26,626 bases of DNA from Pseudomonadota bacterium (GCA_023431205.1 JAEYXQ010000149.1:1-26626), one strand, 5' to 3'. Shown: positions 1-8,105, counted from the stretch's first letter. Notes: generated from the letters alone by a model not told the origin. A program made the numbers and translations.

Positions 1-696
1 GTGTCGCACCAGTTCCGCACACCCCTGTCGATCATCGACGCGAGTGCCCAGCGCATGCTGCGACGTGGCGGCGCCATGTCCGAGGACGAAGTGGTCACCC
101 GCGTGACCAAGATCCGCAATGCGTGCCAGCGGCTGACCCGGCTGATGGAAAGTACGCTGAACGCAGCGCGGCTCGAACAGGGCGAGATCAGCTTCAACCC
201 CCGCCCCTGCGACCTGCACCAACTGGTCGCGCTGGTGTGCGAATACCAGCCCGACGAGGACCAGAACCGCATCGAGCGGTCGCTGGAACGATTGCCGCAG
301 CTCGCTCTGGCGGACAGCACCCTGCTGGAGCAGGCGATCCAGAACCTGTTGTCCAATGCGCTGAAATACTCCCCCGCCAGCACGGTGGTGGTGATCCGCG
401 GCGAGCGGCAGGGCAACGACGTGGTGATCAGCGTCGAGGACACCGGCGTGGGCATTCCGGCGGACGAACTGGAGTTCATCAGCGAGCGCTTCTATCGGGC
501 CCGGACGGCCGAAGGTGTTCCCGGAACCGGGATCGGCCTCAACTTCGTGGCCCAGATCATGAAGCTGCACAATGGTCGGGTGGAAGTACGCAGCGTCGAG
601 GGGGAAGGCTCGACCTTCACCCTGCGCTTCCCCTACCAGCCGGTGGAACAGACTGGCGGCGCCGCGGCGCCGCTGGCTGCGGCGCGCGCCGAGTAG
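1..696 (+). CDS. Sensor histidine kinase, C-terminal part (5' end outside window)
   Basis: This is the catalytic half of a two-component sensor kinase, which autophosphorylates on histidine and passes the phosphate to a response regulator. The H-box SHQFRTPLS starts at codon 2, so His3 of the visible part is the phosphorylation site. The HATPase domain follows: N-box around NLLSNALKYSP (115-125), G1 box EDTGVGIP (146-153), F-box FYRA (164-167) and G2 box GTGIGLNF (175-182). The first codon is GTG, but the family always has a sensor or linker region before the H-box. The gene therefore almost certainly starts upstream of the window and the GTG encodes an internal Val. Nothing visible indicates the signal. 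The last 20 residues are Ala-rich. It ends 3 bases before the end of the convergent guaB, leaving no room for separate terminators. Certain as a family member, unknown as to pathway. Confidence 0.93.
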   Translation: MSHQFRTPLSIIDASAQRMLRRGGAMSEDEVVTRVTKIRNACQRLTRLMESTLNAARLEQGEISFNPRPCDLHQLVALVCEYQPDEDQNRIERSLERLPQLALADSTLLEQAIQNLLSNALKYSPASTVVVIRGERQGNDVVISVEDTGVGIPADELEFISERFYRARTAEGVPGTGIGLNFVAQIMKLHNGRVEVRSVEGEGSTFTLRFPYQPVEQTGGAAAPLAAARAE

Positions 697-699
697 TCG

Positions 700-2202
700 C
701 TAGCGGGCGCTGCGGTAGTTCGGGGCTTCGCGGGTAATGGTCACGTCGTGCACGTGGCTCTCGTTGAGGGCGGCGCCGGAGATCTTCACAAAGGTGGAGT
801 TCTCGCGGAAGTCCTTGAGCGTGTGCGCGCCGGTATAGCCCATGGCGGCACGCAGACCGCCGGCAAGCTGGTGGATCACAGCATTGACCGGGCCCTTATA
901 GGCGACCTGCCCCTCGATACCCTCCGGCACCAGCTTCATTTGGTCGCGCACGTCCTGCTGGAAGTATCGATCGGCCGAACCGGCACCCATGGCACCGACC
1001 GAGCCCATGCCGCGATAGGACTTGTAGGAGCGGCCCTGGTAGAGGAACACCTCGCCGGGGGCCTCATCGGTGCCGGCCAGCAGCGAGCCGACCATGACGC
1101 AACTGGCGCCACCGGCCAGGGCCTTGGCCATGTCGCCGCTGTACTTGATGCCGCCATCGGCAATGACCGGGATGCCCTGGCGGTCGGCTTCTTCGGCGCA
1201 CGACATGACGGCGGCGAGTTGGGGCACGCCGACGCCGGCGACGATGCGGGTGGTGCAGATCGAGCCGGGGCCGATGCCGACCTTGACGCAGTCGGCGCCC
1301 GCATCGATCAGCGCCCTGGTGGCCTCGGCAGTCGCGACGTTGCCGGCGACGATGCGGGTGGAGTTGGACTCGCGCTTGACCCGCTCGACGGCCTCGGCGA
1401 CGCGGACGGAATGGCCGTGCGCGGTGTCGATGACCAGAAGGTCGACGCCGGCTTCGATCAGCGCCAGCGAACGCTCGAAGCCGTTGTCGCCAACCGTGGA
1501 GGCCGCGGCGACGCGCAGGCGCCCCTGGACGTCCTTGACGGCGTTGGGGTGAAGCTGGGCCTTCTCGATGTCCTTGACCGTGATCAGCCCGATGCACCGA
1601 TAGTTTTCGTCGACGACAAGGAGCTTTTCGATGCGGTGGCGGTGCAGGAGCACCTTGGCCTCGTCCTTGGAGACCCCCTCGCGCACGGTGATGAGGTTGG
1701 TGTGGGTCATCAGCTCGGAAACCGGCTGATTGGGGTTGGAAGCAAAGCGAACGTCGCGGTTGGTGAGAATGCCGACCAGCTTGCCGGTGACACGGCCACC
1801 ACGGCCGCCATTCTCGACCACCGGAATGCCGGAGATGCGGCTCTGCTGCATCAGGGTCAGGGCGTCGGCGAGAGTGGCTTCGGGGCCGATGGTGATGGGG
1901 TTCACCACCATGCCCGACTCGAAGCTCTTGACGATGCGGACCTGCTCGGCCTGTTCGGCGGCGGTGAGGTTCTTGTGGATGACGCCCATGCCGCCGGCCT
2001 GGGCCATGGCGATGGCCATGGCGCTCTCGGTGACAGTGTCCATGGCCGAGGACAGGATGGGAAGATTGAGCGCTATGTCCTTGGTGACATAGGTGGAAAT
2101 GTCGGTCTCGGTGGGCAGGATGTCGGAGCGAGCGGGCTGCAGCAGCACGTCATCGAAGGTGAGCGCCGCATCGCCAGTGATGGTGGTAATGATCTTCGCC
2201 AA
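700..2202 (-). CDS. guaB: IMP dehydrogenase (GuaB)
   Basis: GuaB oxidises IMP to XMP with NAD+, the committed step of GMP synthesis, in the cytoplasm. The barrel N-terminus carries the motif LTFDDVLLQPARSDILPTET. Two CBS domains are inserted at about residues 97-217 (SRISGIPVV, LVGILTNRD, EKLLVVDE, IGLITVKDI). The catalytic loop GPGSICTTR has the nucleophile Cys316, followed by DGGIKYSGD, the flap region GSVGAMGAGSADRYFQ and a C-terminal GPVNAVIHQL. The frame stays open upstream to an ATG at 2316, but that extension is not conserved-looking. I prefer the TTG at 2202, which gives 500 residues (normal for the family), begins AKIITTITGDAALTFDD and has AGGAAGGG placed 7 bases upstream. It is transcribed towards the histidine kinase, divergently from the MFS genes. 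Its leader contains two hairpin-forming repeats. Confidence 0.96.
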   Translation of the reverse strand: MAKIITTITGDAALTFDDVLLQPARSDILPTETDISTYVTKDIALNLPILSSAMDTVTESAMAIAMAQAGGMGVIHKNLTAAEQAEQVRIVKSFESGMVVNPITIGPEATLADALTLMQQSRISGIPVVENGGRGGRVTGKLVGILTNRDVRFASNPNQPVSELMTHTNLITVREGVSKDEAKVLLHRHRIEKLLVVDENYRCIGLITVKDIEKAQLHPNAVKDVQGRLRVAAASTVGDNGFERSLALIEAGVDLLVIDTAHGHSVRVAEAVERVKRESNSTRIVAGNVATAEATRALIDAGADCVKVGIGPGSICTTRIVAGVGVPQLAAVMSCAEEADRQGIPVIADGGIKYSGDMAKALAGGASCVMVGSLLAGTDEAPGEVFLYQGRSYKSYRGMGSVGAMGAGSADRYFQQDVRDQMKLVPEGIEGQVAYKGPVNAVIHQLAGGLRAAMGYTGAHTLKDFRENSTFVKISGAALNESHVHDVTITREAPNYRSAR

Positions 2203-2209
2203 GGCCAGA

Positions 2210-2217
2210 CCCTTCCT
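2210..2217 (-). promoter_or_regulatory. Ribosome binding site deciding a TTG start for guaB
   Basis: Read on the minus strand this is AGGAAGGG, 7 bases before the TTG at 2202-2200. No comparable site precedes the upstream ATG at 2316. This supports the shorter 500-residue GuaB. Confidence 0.6.
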
Positions 2218-2250
2218 GCCTTCCGGTGTGAACCAGGGATAGTGGAAAAG

Positions 2251-2274
2251 AACCCGCGGGGGACTCGGCGGGTT
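2251..2274 (-). promoter_or_regulatory. Hairpin in the guaB leader
   Basis: Arms AACCCGC (2251-2257) and GCGGGTT (2268-2274) are perfectly complementary around a 10-base loop. The element lies 48 bases upstream of the proposed guaB start, so it would be in the 5' untranslated mRNA if transcription starts further upstream. There is no T-run after it, so it is not a standard terminator. Its function is unknown. Confidence 0.4.
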
Positions 2275-2313
2275 CAGGTTGGCGAGGGTCAATAGCACCG
2301 CGGAATTGGCTTG

Positions 2314-2343
2314 CATAGGTGCGCGGAACGCGTGCCACCTATG
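2314..2343. repeat. Nested inverted repeat between guaB and the MFS genes
   Basis: Outer arms CATAGGTG (2314-2321) and CACCTATG (2336-2343) match perfectly over 8 bp. Inside them lies a second small palindrome, CGCG-GAA-CGCG (2322-2332). It sits in the divergent gap, so it could be an operator for either side or a structured part of the guaB leader. No specific regulator can be named. Confidence 0.45.
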
Positions 2344-2421
2344 TCGGCTTGCGCATCCATCGGCGTGCCTCGATAGTTGGCGCGGTTACCTGTTCTGGTA
2401 TCCCGATTCTTCCGGCACAAC

Positions 2422-3810
2422 GTGGTCCGTATCACACCCCTCATCCTGGCGGTCGCCCTGTTCATGGAGCAGATGGACTCGACCGTCATCGCGACGTCGC
2501 TGCCGGCGATCGCATCGGACATCGGCAGTGAACCGATTGCGCTGAAGCTGGCGCTCACCGCCTATTTTGTGGCGCTCGCCATCTTCATTCCCATCAGCGG
2601 CTGGATGGCGGACCGGTACGGCGCCAAGAACATCTTCCGGCTGGCGATCTTCGTTTTCATGCTGGGCTCGCTTGCGTGCTCGTTCTCGTATTCGCTCGAG
2701 AGCTTTGTCGCGTCGCGGTTTTTCCAAGGCATCGGCAGCTCGATGATGACGCCGGTGGGACGCCTCTTGCTGGTGCGCTCGACGCCGCGCAGCGAACTGG
2801 TCTCGGCGATGGCGTGGCTCACCATTCCGGCGCTGATCGGCCCGATCACCGGACCGCTGGTGGGCGGCTTCCTCACCACCTACCTGAGCTGGCACTGGAT
2901 CTTCTGGATCAACATCCCGATCGGAATTGCGGGCATCATCCTCTCCAGCATCTTTCTCCAGGTGCCGGATGAGCGCACTCCGAGGCCGATCGACGCCGTG
3001 GGGTTCGTGCTGGCCGGCGTTGCCTTCGCCGGGCTGGTGTTCGGGCTGTCCGTGGTCAGCCTGCCGGCGCTGCCGGTGATCTATGGCTACCTGACGCTGG
3101 CGATCGGCATAACGGCGGGGCTGCTCTACCTGCTGCATGCCAGGCGCGCAAAGTGCCCGCTGCTCGATCCGCAGTTGTTCCGCCATCCGCTGTTTCGCAG
3201 CGCCATCACCGGCGGTTCGCTGTTTCGCATCGGCATCGGGGCAACGCCGTTCCTGCTGCCGCTGATGCTGCAGCTCGGCTTCGGGATGACGCCCTTCGAA
3301 TCCGGGGCCATCACCTTTGTCTCGGCCTTCGGGGCACTGCTGAGCAAGTTCGCGGCCGAGCGGGTTTTCGCGCGCTTCGGGTTCCCGCGAATGCTGGGGT
3401 TTGCGGCTGCGGTCGGTGGGCTGCTGGTGGCAATGCAGGGGCTGTTCACCGAAGCCACGCCGGCGCCGGTGATGATGGCGGTGCTGGTTGTGAGCGGGGT
3501 GCTGCGCTCGATCTTTTTCACCGGCACCAACGCCATTGGCTATGCCGATGTGAGCGACGAGGAAGCGAGCCAGGCGACGGCCATCGTGGCGGTGGCGCAG
3601 CAACTGAGCATCGCCTTCGGCGTGGCGGTGGCCGGTGCCATCCTCGAAGTCAGCACGCGGATCAGCGGTGGCGCGCTGGCCGTGTTTGACTTCCAGATCG
3701 CGTTCTTCGTCGTTGGCGGGCTGAGCATGCTGAGTGCGCTGGTCTATCTGCGCCTGCCGGCCGATGCGGGCAGCAACGTTTCCGGCCATCGGCCGATCTC
3801 CAAGGAGTAG
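2422..3810 (+). CDS. MFS exporter, DHA2 (14-TM) family, first of a tandem pair
   Basis: This is an inner-membrane proton-driven exporter of the drug:H+ antiporter-2 type. The first TM carries the family motif LFMEQMDSTVIATSLP, with the conserved acidic residue of TM1. The loop 2-3 motif A is GWMADRYGAKNIFR, TM5 carries the antiporter-like IGPITGPLVGG, and FLTTYLSWHWIFWINIPIG follows. About 14 hydrophobic stretches are visible. I chose the GTG at 2422 because it aligns with the start of the next gene and gives 462 residues, against 461 for the paralogue. A TTG at 2377 would add 15 residues (MARLPVLVSRFFRHN); neither start has a good ribosome binding site. It is followed after 21 bases by the paralogue, probably in one transcript. 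No membrane-fusion partner gene is adjacent. Substrate unknown. Confidence 0.88.
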   Translation: MVRITPLILAVALFMEQMDSTVIATSLPAIASDIGSEPIALKLALTAYFVALAIFIPISGWMADRYGAKNIFRLAIFVFMLGSLACSFSYSLESFVASRFFQGIGSSMMTPVGRLLLVRSTPRSELVSAMAWLTIPALIGPITGPLVGGFLTTYLSWHWIFWINIPIGIAGIILSSIFLQVPDERTPRPIDAVGFVLAGVAFAGLVFGLSVVSLPALPVIYGYLTLAIGITAGLLYLLHARRAKCPLLDPQLFRHPLFRSAITGGSLFRIGIGATPFLLPLMLQLGFGMTPFESGAITFVSAFGALLSKFAAERVFARFGFPRMLGFAAAVGGLLVAMQGLFTEATPAPVMMAVLVVSGVLRSIFFTGTNAIGYADVSDEEASQATAIVAVAQQLSIAFGVAVAGAILEVSTRISGGALAVFDFQIAFFVVGGLSMLSALVYLRLPADAGSNVSGHRPISKE

Positions 3811-3831
3811 CCGGCCGAGCCGGAAGCAGCA

Positions 3832-5217
3832 GTGTCCCGTACCGTCCCGCTCATCCTGGCCACGGCGCTGTTCATGGAGAACATGGACGCAACGGTGATC
3901 GCAACCTCGCTGGTCGCGATCGCCAGCGACATCGGCACGGATCCAATCTCGCTGAAGCTGGCGCTAACCGCCTATCTGGTGGCGCTGGCGATCTTCATTC
4001 CGATCTCGGCTTGGATGGCGGACCGGTTCGGGGCGCGGCGGGTGTTCCGCGTCGCGATGCTGGTGTTCATGTGCGGCTCGGTTGCCTGTGCCCTCTCCTC
4101 GTCGCTGGCGCAGTTCGTCGGGGCTCGATTCGTCCAGGGGATGGGCGGGGCCATGATGGGCCCGGTGGCGCGCCTGGTGCTGGTGCGGTCGACACCGCGG
4201 CACCAACTGGTCAATGCCATGGCGTGGCTGACCATTCCGGCGCTGATCGGACCGATCGTTGGCCCTCCGTTCGGAGGATTTCTCACCACTTTCTTCTCCT
4301 GGCATTGGATCTTCATCATCAATGTACCGATCGGCATTCTCGGCATGGTGCTGGTCGGCTTCGTGCTGCCGAACGAGACCCGCAATGCCCCGCGGGCGAT
4401 CGACCGCAGGGGCTTCGTGCTCGCCGGCAGTGCCTTCGCGCTCTTTGCCTTTGGCTGCTCGGTGATGAGCCTGCCGGCACTGCCACCGGCGGTGGGCGCT
4501 GTATCGGCGGCGGCCGGGGTGGGGATCGGCGCGATCTATGTGCGGCATGCGCTGGGCACGAGCAATCCGCTGCTCGACCTCAGGCTGTTGCGCTTTCCGA
4601 TCTTCCGTACGTCCGTGGTCGCGGGCACCTTCTTCCGGCTCGGCCAGGGGGCGACGCCGTTCCTGTTTCCCCTGATGCTGCAGATCGGGTTCGGCATGAC
4701 GCCGTTCGAATCCGGCATGGTCACCTTTGCCGGAGCCATCGGTGCGCTGGTGGCGAAGTTCATGGCCAACTGGATGTTCCGCCGGTTCGGGTTCAAGTAT
4801 CCACTAGTGATCTCGACCATGGTCGCGGCGCTGGGGATCGTCGCCATGGGCACATACGTGCCGGAGACGCCGCTGGTGGTGATTCTTGCGGTGCTGGTAT
4901 TCACCGGCTTCTGGCAATCGATGTACTGGACCGGTTCGAACGCCTTCACCTTCGCCGATATCGACGACAAGGATGCGGGCCAGGCCAACACCATCAGCCA
5001 GGTGTGGGGGCAGTTGATGTTCGCCATGGGCGTGGCGCTGGGTGGCGGTCTGCTCGAACTCGCGCATACGATGCGGGGCGGCGAGATGCTGGAGCTGGTG
5101 GACTTCCACATCGCCTTCCTTATGGTCGCCGGGGTTGGGTTCGTGGCCACCATCCTGTTCCTGCGGCTCCCCAACAATGCCGGGCACCAGCTGACCGGCA
5201 GCGGCGAAGCGCACTAA
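3832..5217 (+). CDS. MFS exporter, DHA2 family, second of a tandem pair
   Basis: This is a paralogue of the preceding gene over its entire length. Shared landmarks include ALFMENMDATVIATSL, SLKLALTAYLVALAIFIPIS, motif A AWMADRFGARRVFR, LTIPALIGPIVGPPFGGF and GFGMTPFESGMVTF. It starts at GTG 3832 with GGAAG about 8 bases upstream and has 461 residues. The order of hydrophobic segments fits a 14-TM DHA2 protein in the inner membrane. The pair probably arose by tandem duplication and then diverged, mainly in the central loop and the C-terminal third. Its stop codon TAA overlaps the ribosome binding site (AAGGA) of the following acetyltransferase gene, so the three genes are probably cotranscribed. 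The two transporters could work separately or as a heterodimer; the sequence does not decide. Substrate unknown. Confidence 0.9.
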   Translation: MSRTVPLILATALFMENMDATVIATSLVAIASDIGTDPISLKLALTAYLVALAIFIPISAWMADRFGARRVFRVAMLVFMCGSVACALSSSLAQFVGARFVQGMGGAMMGPVARLVLVRSTPRHQLVNAMAWLTIPALIGPIVGPPFGGFLTTFFSWHWIFIINVPIGILGMVLVGFVLPNETRNAPRAIDRRGFVLAGSAFALFAFGCSVMSLPALPPAVGAVSAAAGVGIGAIYVRHALGTSNPLLDLRLLRFPIFRTSVVAGTFFRLGQGATPFLFPLMLQIGFGMTPFESGMVTFAGAIGALVAKFMANWMFRRFGFKYPLVISTMVAALGIVAMGTYVPETPLVVILAVLVFTGFWQSMYWTGSNAFTFADIDDKDAGQANTISQVWGQLMFAMGVALGGGLLELAHTMRGGEMLELVDFHIAFLMVAGVGFVATILFLRLPNNAGHQLTGSGEAH

Positions 5218-5225
5218 GGACCGTG

Positions 5226-5771
5226 ATGAGAGCCGAGACCGAACGCCTGACCCTGCGGCCACTCGAGGAAAGCGACCGCCCCGACCTCGAGCGGATCATG
5301 GGCGACGCGCAGGTGCGACGGTTCTTTCCAACCCGCGCGACGGCGGAGGACGTCGACAGGTTCCTGAACCGGGTGTGGCAGGAGACGGATGCCTACGGCT
5401 TCTGCTTCGGGGCGGCGGAACGGAAGGCGGACGGCCGCCTCGCCGGCATCATCGGCATGGCCAGGTTCGACCAGCCGCTGCAGGAGGCAACCGGCGCCGA
5501 GGTCGAGATCGGCTGGCAGCTCGACCCCGAGTTCTGGGGACAGGGCGTGGCGCCCGAAGGCGCGCAGGCCTGGCTCGACCATGGCTGGCGCGAGCTCGGC
5601 CTCAGCGAAGTGGTGGCGATCACTGCGGCACCAAACCGGCCCAGCCAGCGGGTGATGGAGAAGCTCGGCATGGTGCGCGACGAGGGACGCGACTTCGACC
5701 ACCCCCGAGTGCCGGAAGGACACGCGCTGCGGCGGCACGTGCTCTACCGGATCGGCAATCCGCTAGTCTGA
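5226..5771 (+). CDS. GNAT N-acetyltransferase (RimJ/RimL-like)
   Basis: A 181-residue acetyl-CoA-dependent acyltransferase. The N-terminus TERLTLRPLEESD is the usual opening of the RimJ/RimL-type GNAT fold. Motif A is recognisable in EIGWQLDPEFWGQGVAPEGA, where the QGVAPEGA part corresponds to the pyrophosphate-binding loop. Motif B follows in NRPSQRVMEKLGM. The acceptor could be a protein N-terminus, an amino group on a small molecule or an antibiotic; nothing distinguishes these. ATG 5226 has AAGGA 5 bases upstream, inside the stop of the preceding MFS gene. This suggests translational coupling with the exporter pair, and so possibly modification and export of one compound. Its last 9 bases overlap the end of the convergent rlmE. 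Confidence 0.88.
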   Translation: MRAETERLTLRPLEESDRPDLERIMGDAQVRRFFPTRATAEDVDRFLNRVWQETDAYGFCFGAAERKADGRLAGIIGMARFDQPLQEATGAEVEIGWQLDPEFWGQGVAPEGAQAWLDHGWRELGLSEVVAITAAPNRPSQRVMEKLGMVRDEGRDFDHPRVPEGHALRRHVLYRIGNPLV

Positions 5772-6503
5772 GTCGGACTGCTCGTTCCGTTCATCTTCCG
5801 GACGCCCCTTGAAGCCCTTGGCGATGAGGTAGGCCTCGGCCGAATCGGAACGGCTCGAGGGCGGCTTGGCGTGGAAGGTGCTGCGGAAATGGCGCTTGAG
5901 CATGTGCAGCAGTTCATGCTCGGTGCCGCCCTGGAACACCTTGGCGACGAAGGCACCACCGGGCGCCAGAACGTCGAGAGCGAAGTCGGCGGCGATCTCC
6001 ACCAGTTGCACGATGCGCAGATGGTCCGTCGGCCGGTGGCCGGTGGTGGGCCAGGCCATGTCGCTCATCACCAGGTCGGCCTTCTTGCCGCCCATGGCGT
6101 CGATCAGCATCTGCGGGGCGTCGTCCTCGGTGAAATCCTTCTTGAGCAGGATGACGCCGGGGATCGGGTCCATGTCGAGATAGTCGATGCCAACCACGAG
6201 CGGATTGGCGTCGGTGGAGCCCACCGCCCTGGCCGCAACCTGCGACCATCCACCCGGGGCGGCGCCGAGATCGACGACGCGCGTGCCCTTGTGAAAGAGC
6301 TTATGCTTTTCGTCCATCTCCTTGATCTTGAAGGCGGCGCGGGAGCGATAGCCCTCGGCGCGAGCCCGGGCGACGTAAGGATCGTTGAGCTGCCGCTCCA
6401 GCCATTTGGTGGAGGAGACGGTGCGTTTCTTGGCCGTCTTGACGCGGATCTTGAGGTCCTTGTCGGACTTGCGCCCGCCCTGCCCCAGTGCCTTATCGAC
6501 CAT
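5763..6503 (-). CDS. rlmE: 23S rRNA 2'-O-ribose methyltransferase RlmE (FtsJ/RrmJ)
   Basis: RlmE uses SAM to methylate the 2'-OH of U2552 (E. coli numbering) in 23S rRNA, a late step of 50S assembly. The SAM motif VVDLGAAPGGWSQVA is clear. The family K-D-K-E tetrad is visible as RSRAAFKIKE (Lys), VMSDMAWPTTG (Asp), AFVAKVFQG (Lys) and SAEAYLIAKGFK (Glu). I chose ATG 6503 (246 residues) because GGAGG lies 7 bases upstream at 6515-6511. The ATG two codons earlier is too close to that site, and the ATG at 6551 lies inside ppx. The N-terminal basic tail (about 40 residues, GGRKSDKDLKIRVKTAKKR) is longer than in E. coli. The gene overlaps the end of ppx/gppA by 11 bases, so it is translationally coupled to it. 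Confidence 0.95.
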   Translation of the reverse strand: MVDKALGQGGRKSDKDLKIRVKTAKKRTVSSTKWLERQLNDPYVARARAEGYRSRAAFKIKEMDEKHKLFHKGTRVVDLGAAPGGWSQVAARAVGSTDANPLVVGIDYLDMDPIPGVILLKKDFTEDDAPQMLIDAMGGKKADLVMSDMAWPTTGHRPTDHLRIVQLVEIAADFALDVLAPGGAFVAKVFQGGTEHELLHMLKRHFRSTFHAKPPSSRSDSAEAYLIAKGFKGRPEDERNEQSDSD

Positions 6504-7674
6504 TGCCATACCTCCGTCCACCGCCGCTGCGGCCACGTCCGCGATCGGCATCGATCAGCGAGATCAGGATGCCCTCGCGCAGCCCGCGGTCGGCAACACG
6601 CACCCGTTCCGTCGGCCATTCGCGGCGGATCGCCTCGAAGATGGCACAGCCGGGCAACACCAGGTCGGCGCGGTCACGGCCGATGCAGGCGTGGGCGACG
6701 CGGCGTTCATAGGGCATGTTGAGCAGCACCCGCATGGTCTCGTCGACCTCCTGGCGGTGCATCCACAGCCCGTCGACCTTCTGGCGCTCGTAGCGCTCAA
6801 GCCCGAGGTGAAGGCCGGCCAGCGTGGTCACCGTGCCGGAGGTGCCGATCAGGTGCACCGGGTGCTCGGCGATCATCTGGCGCAGCTTGTCGCGGCCACG
6901 GAACTGCTTGAGGTGCTCGGCGACGAAGGACACCATCGCCTCGAAGATTTCCGGGGTGACGTCGACGCCGCCGCCGAAGCGCTCGGCAATGGACACCACG
7001 CCCACCGGCAGCGACTGCCATGAGCGAATCGAGGCGGACATGCGGCCCTGCGCCCGCGGCCGGCCGCCGCGGAAATCGAGCCAAGCCAATTCCGACGAGC
7101 CGCCGCCGATATCGAACATCAGCGCCCCCTGAGCCGTGCCTTCGATCAGGTCGGCGCAGCCGGTGACGGCCAGTTCGGCTTCGGTACGACGATCGACGAT
7201 CTCGAGATCGAGCCCCAACTCTTCGCGGACGCGCGCCAGGAAGGCCGGCCCGTTCTCGGCGGCGCGGCAGGCCTCGGTAGCGATCAGGCGCATGCGCGCC
7301 GGCTGGTGTTCCACCAGCTTGTTGCGGCACTGGCGCAGCGCCTCCATGGTGCGTTCCATGGCGGCATCGGACAGCCGGCCGGTGACAGACACGCCCTCAC
7401 CCAGCCGCACGATGCGGGTGAACCCGTCCATGACGCGGAAGCCATGGTCGTGGGGGCGTGCGATCAACAGGCGACAGTTGTTGGTGCCGAGATCGAGTGC
7501 GGCATAAAGCGGCCCACGCGCGCGGCGCGAGCTGGCTGGGGTTGGCGGCGTCCGCTTGTCCGCCGGTCCGGGCCGTCCCTGCCCGTCCCTTGCCGAGGGG
7601 GCAGGCCCCTGCGGCATAGTGGCCGCACCAGCCTCGAGGGGCAGCGCGGCCGCGGACCGATCCATGTCGGCCAC
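6493..7674 (-). CDS. Exopolyphosphatase / guanosine pentaphosphate phosphatase family (Ppx/GppA)
   Basis: This is a member of the ASKHA-fold phosphatase family that hydrolyses polyphosphate ends or pppGpp. The phosphate-1 loop is ALDLGTNNCRLLIA (59-72) and the phosphate-2 loop is FDIGGGSSELAW. LIGTSGTVTTLAG is the third conserved block. At 393 residues it is the short form, lacking the C-terminal HD-like domain of the E. coli enzymes (about 500 residues). The first 54 residues are Pro/Ala/Arg-rich and look disordered. GTG 7674 has AGGAG 6 bases upstream. It lies upstream of rlmE and overlaps it by 11 bases; this pairing is common in Alphaproteobacteria. Whether its substrate is polyphosphate, pppGpp or both cannot be decided here. 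Confidence 0.92.
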   Translation of the reverse strand: MADMDRSAAALPLEAGAATMPQGPAPSARDGQGRPGPADKRTPPTPASSRRARGPLYAALDLGTNNCRLLIARPHDHGFRVMDGFTRIVRLGEGVSVTGRLSDAAMERTMEALRQCRNKLVEHQPARMRLIATEACRAAENGPAFLARVREELGLDLEIVDRRTEAELAVTGCADLIEGTAQGALMFDIGGGSSELAWLDFRGGRPRAQGRMSASIRSWQSLPVGVVSIAERFGGGVDVTPEIFEAMVSFVAEHLKQFRGRDKLRQMIAEHPVHLIGTSGTVTTLAGLHLGLERYERQKVDGLWMHRQEVDETMRVLLNMPYERRVAHACIGRDRADLVLPGCAIFEAIRREWPTERVRVADRGLREGILISLIDADRGRGRSGGGRRYGNGR

Positions 7675-7814
7675 GATGGTCTCCTAGCGTGCGCGGTCGC
7701 CAGACCCAGAGGGCGCGCCCGACGCACAGTCGTTCGTTGTCGGAGCTGACGGTAGAGCATGGATGGCCGCAGCGCAATGTTCCCCAATGGTGTGCCAAAG
7801 CGCATCGAGGGCGC

Positions 7815-7843
7815 TTGCAATCTCCGATCGCTTTGTCTAAGTG
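7815..7843 (+). promoter_or_regulatory. Weak candidate promoter for tRNA-Gln
   Basis: TTGCAA (7815-7820) is followed after 17 bases by TAAGTG (7838-7843). This would start transcription near 7850, about 40 bases before the tRNA. The -10 match is poor. The rest of the gap from 7675 to 7892 shows nothing else convincing. Confidence 0.25.
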
Positions 7844-7892
7844 AGACCCGCGCCGGCCAAGCCGCGCTGCCCAGTCCTTCGGGCACCCCTGC

Positions 7893-7966
7893 TGGGGAAT
7901 AGTTCAATGGTAGAACAGCGGACTCTGACTCCGTCGATCTTGGTTCGAATCCAGGTTCCCCAGCCA
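7893..7966 (+). tRNA. tRNA-Gln (anticodon CTG)
   Basis: A complete cloverleaf can be folded by eye. The acceptor stem is TGGGGAA/TTCCCCA and the D stem GTTC/GAAC. The anticodon stem GCGGA/TCCGT encloses the loop CTCTGAC with anticodon CTG at 7925-7927. The T arm is CTTGG-TTCGAAT-CCAGG. The discriminator G at 7963 is followed by an encoded CCA (7964-7966). It reads glutamine codon CAG. The UGG acceptor start and overall pattern are typical of bacterial tRNA-Gln. Confidence 0.97.
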
Positions 7967-8105
7967 CACTCTTCTGGACCCTTGCAGTCGCAGATCCGCT
8001 ATCCTCGACTGGGTGGGACGTGATCGAGGGCGGGTGGGGCGTCGCCGCCTATAGAGAAGCAAGTCTGCGTCTGCTCACCGTGGCAAGCCGTGACTTCGAA
8101 ACAAT

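Noticed and set aside
748..2295. Long open frame antisense to guaB (515 codons)
   Set aside because: GC-rich codon bias leaves the opposite strand open; the product is repetitive in Gly/Asp/Ala/Val and resembles no protein, while guaB is certain.
2386..3789. 467-codon open frame antisense to the first MFS gene
   Set aside because: Product is mostly Arg/Gln/Glu/His-rich low complexity, typical of reverse reading of membrane-protein codons.
4011..5225. Upstream in-frame extension of the acetyltransferase frame through the second MFS gene
   Set aside because: The extension is an Arg/Gly/His-rich shadow; the acetyltransferase fold begins at ATG 5226 with its own ribosome binding site.
7464..7967. 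Open frames on both strands running through the tRNA gene (minus strand 7464-7967, plus strand 7841-8023)
   Set aside because: Their distinctive parts (GEPGFEPRS, SSMVEQRT, LVRIQVPQPH) are translations of the tRNA-Gln itself, a well-known annotation artefact.
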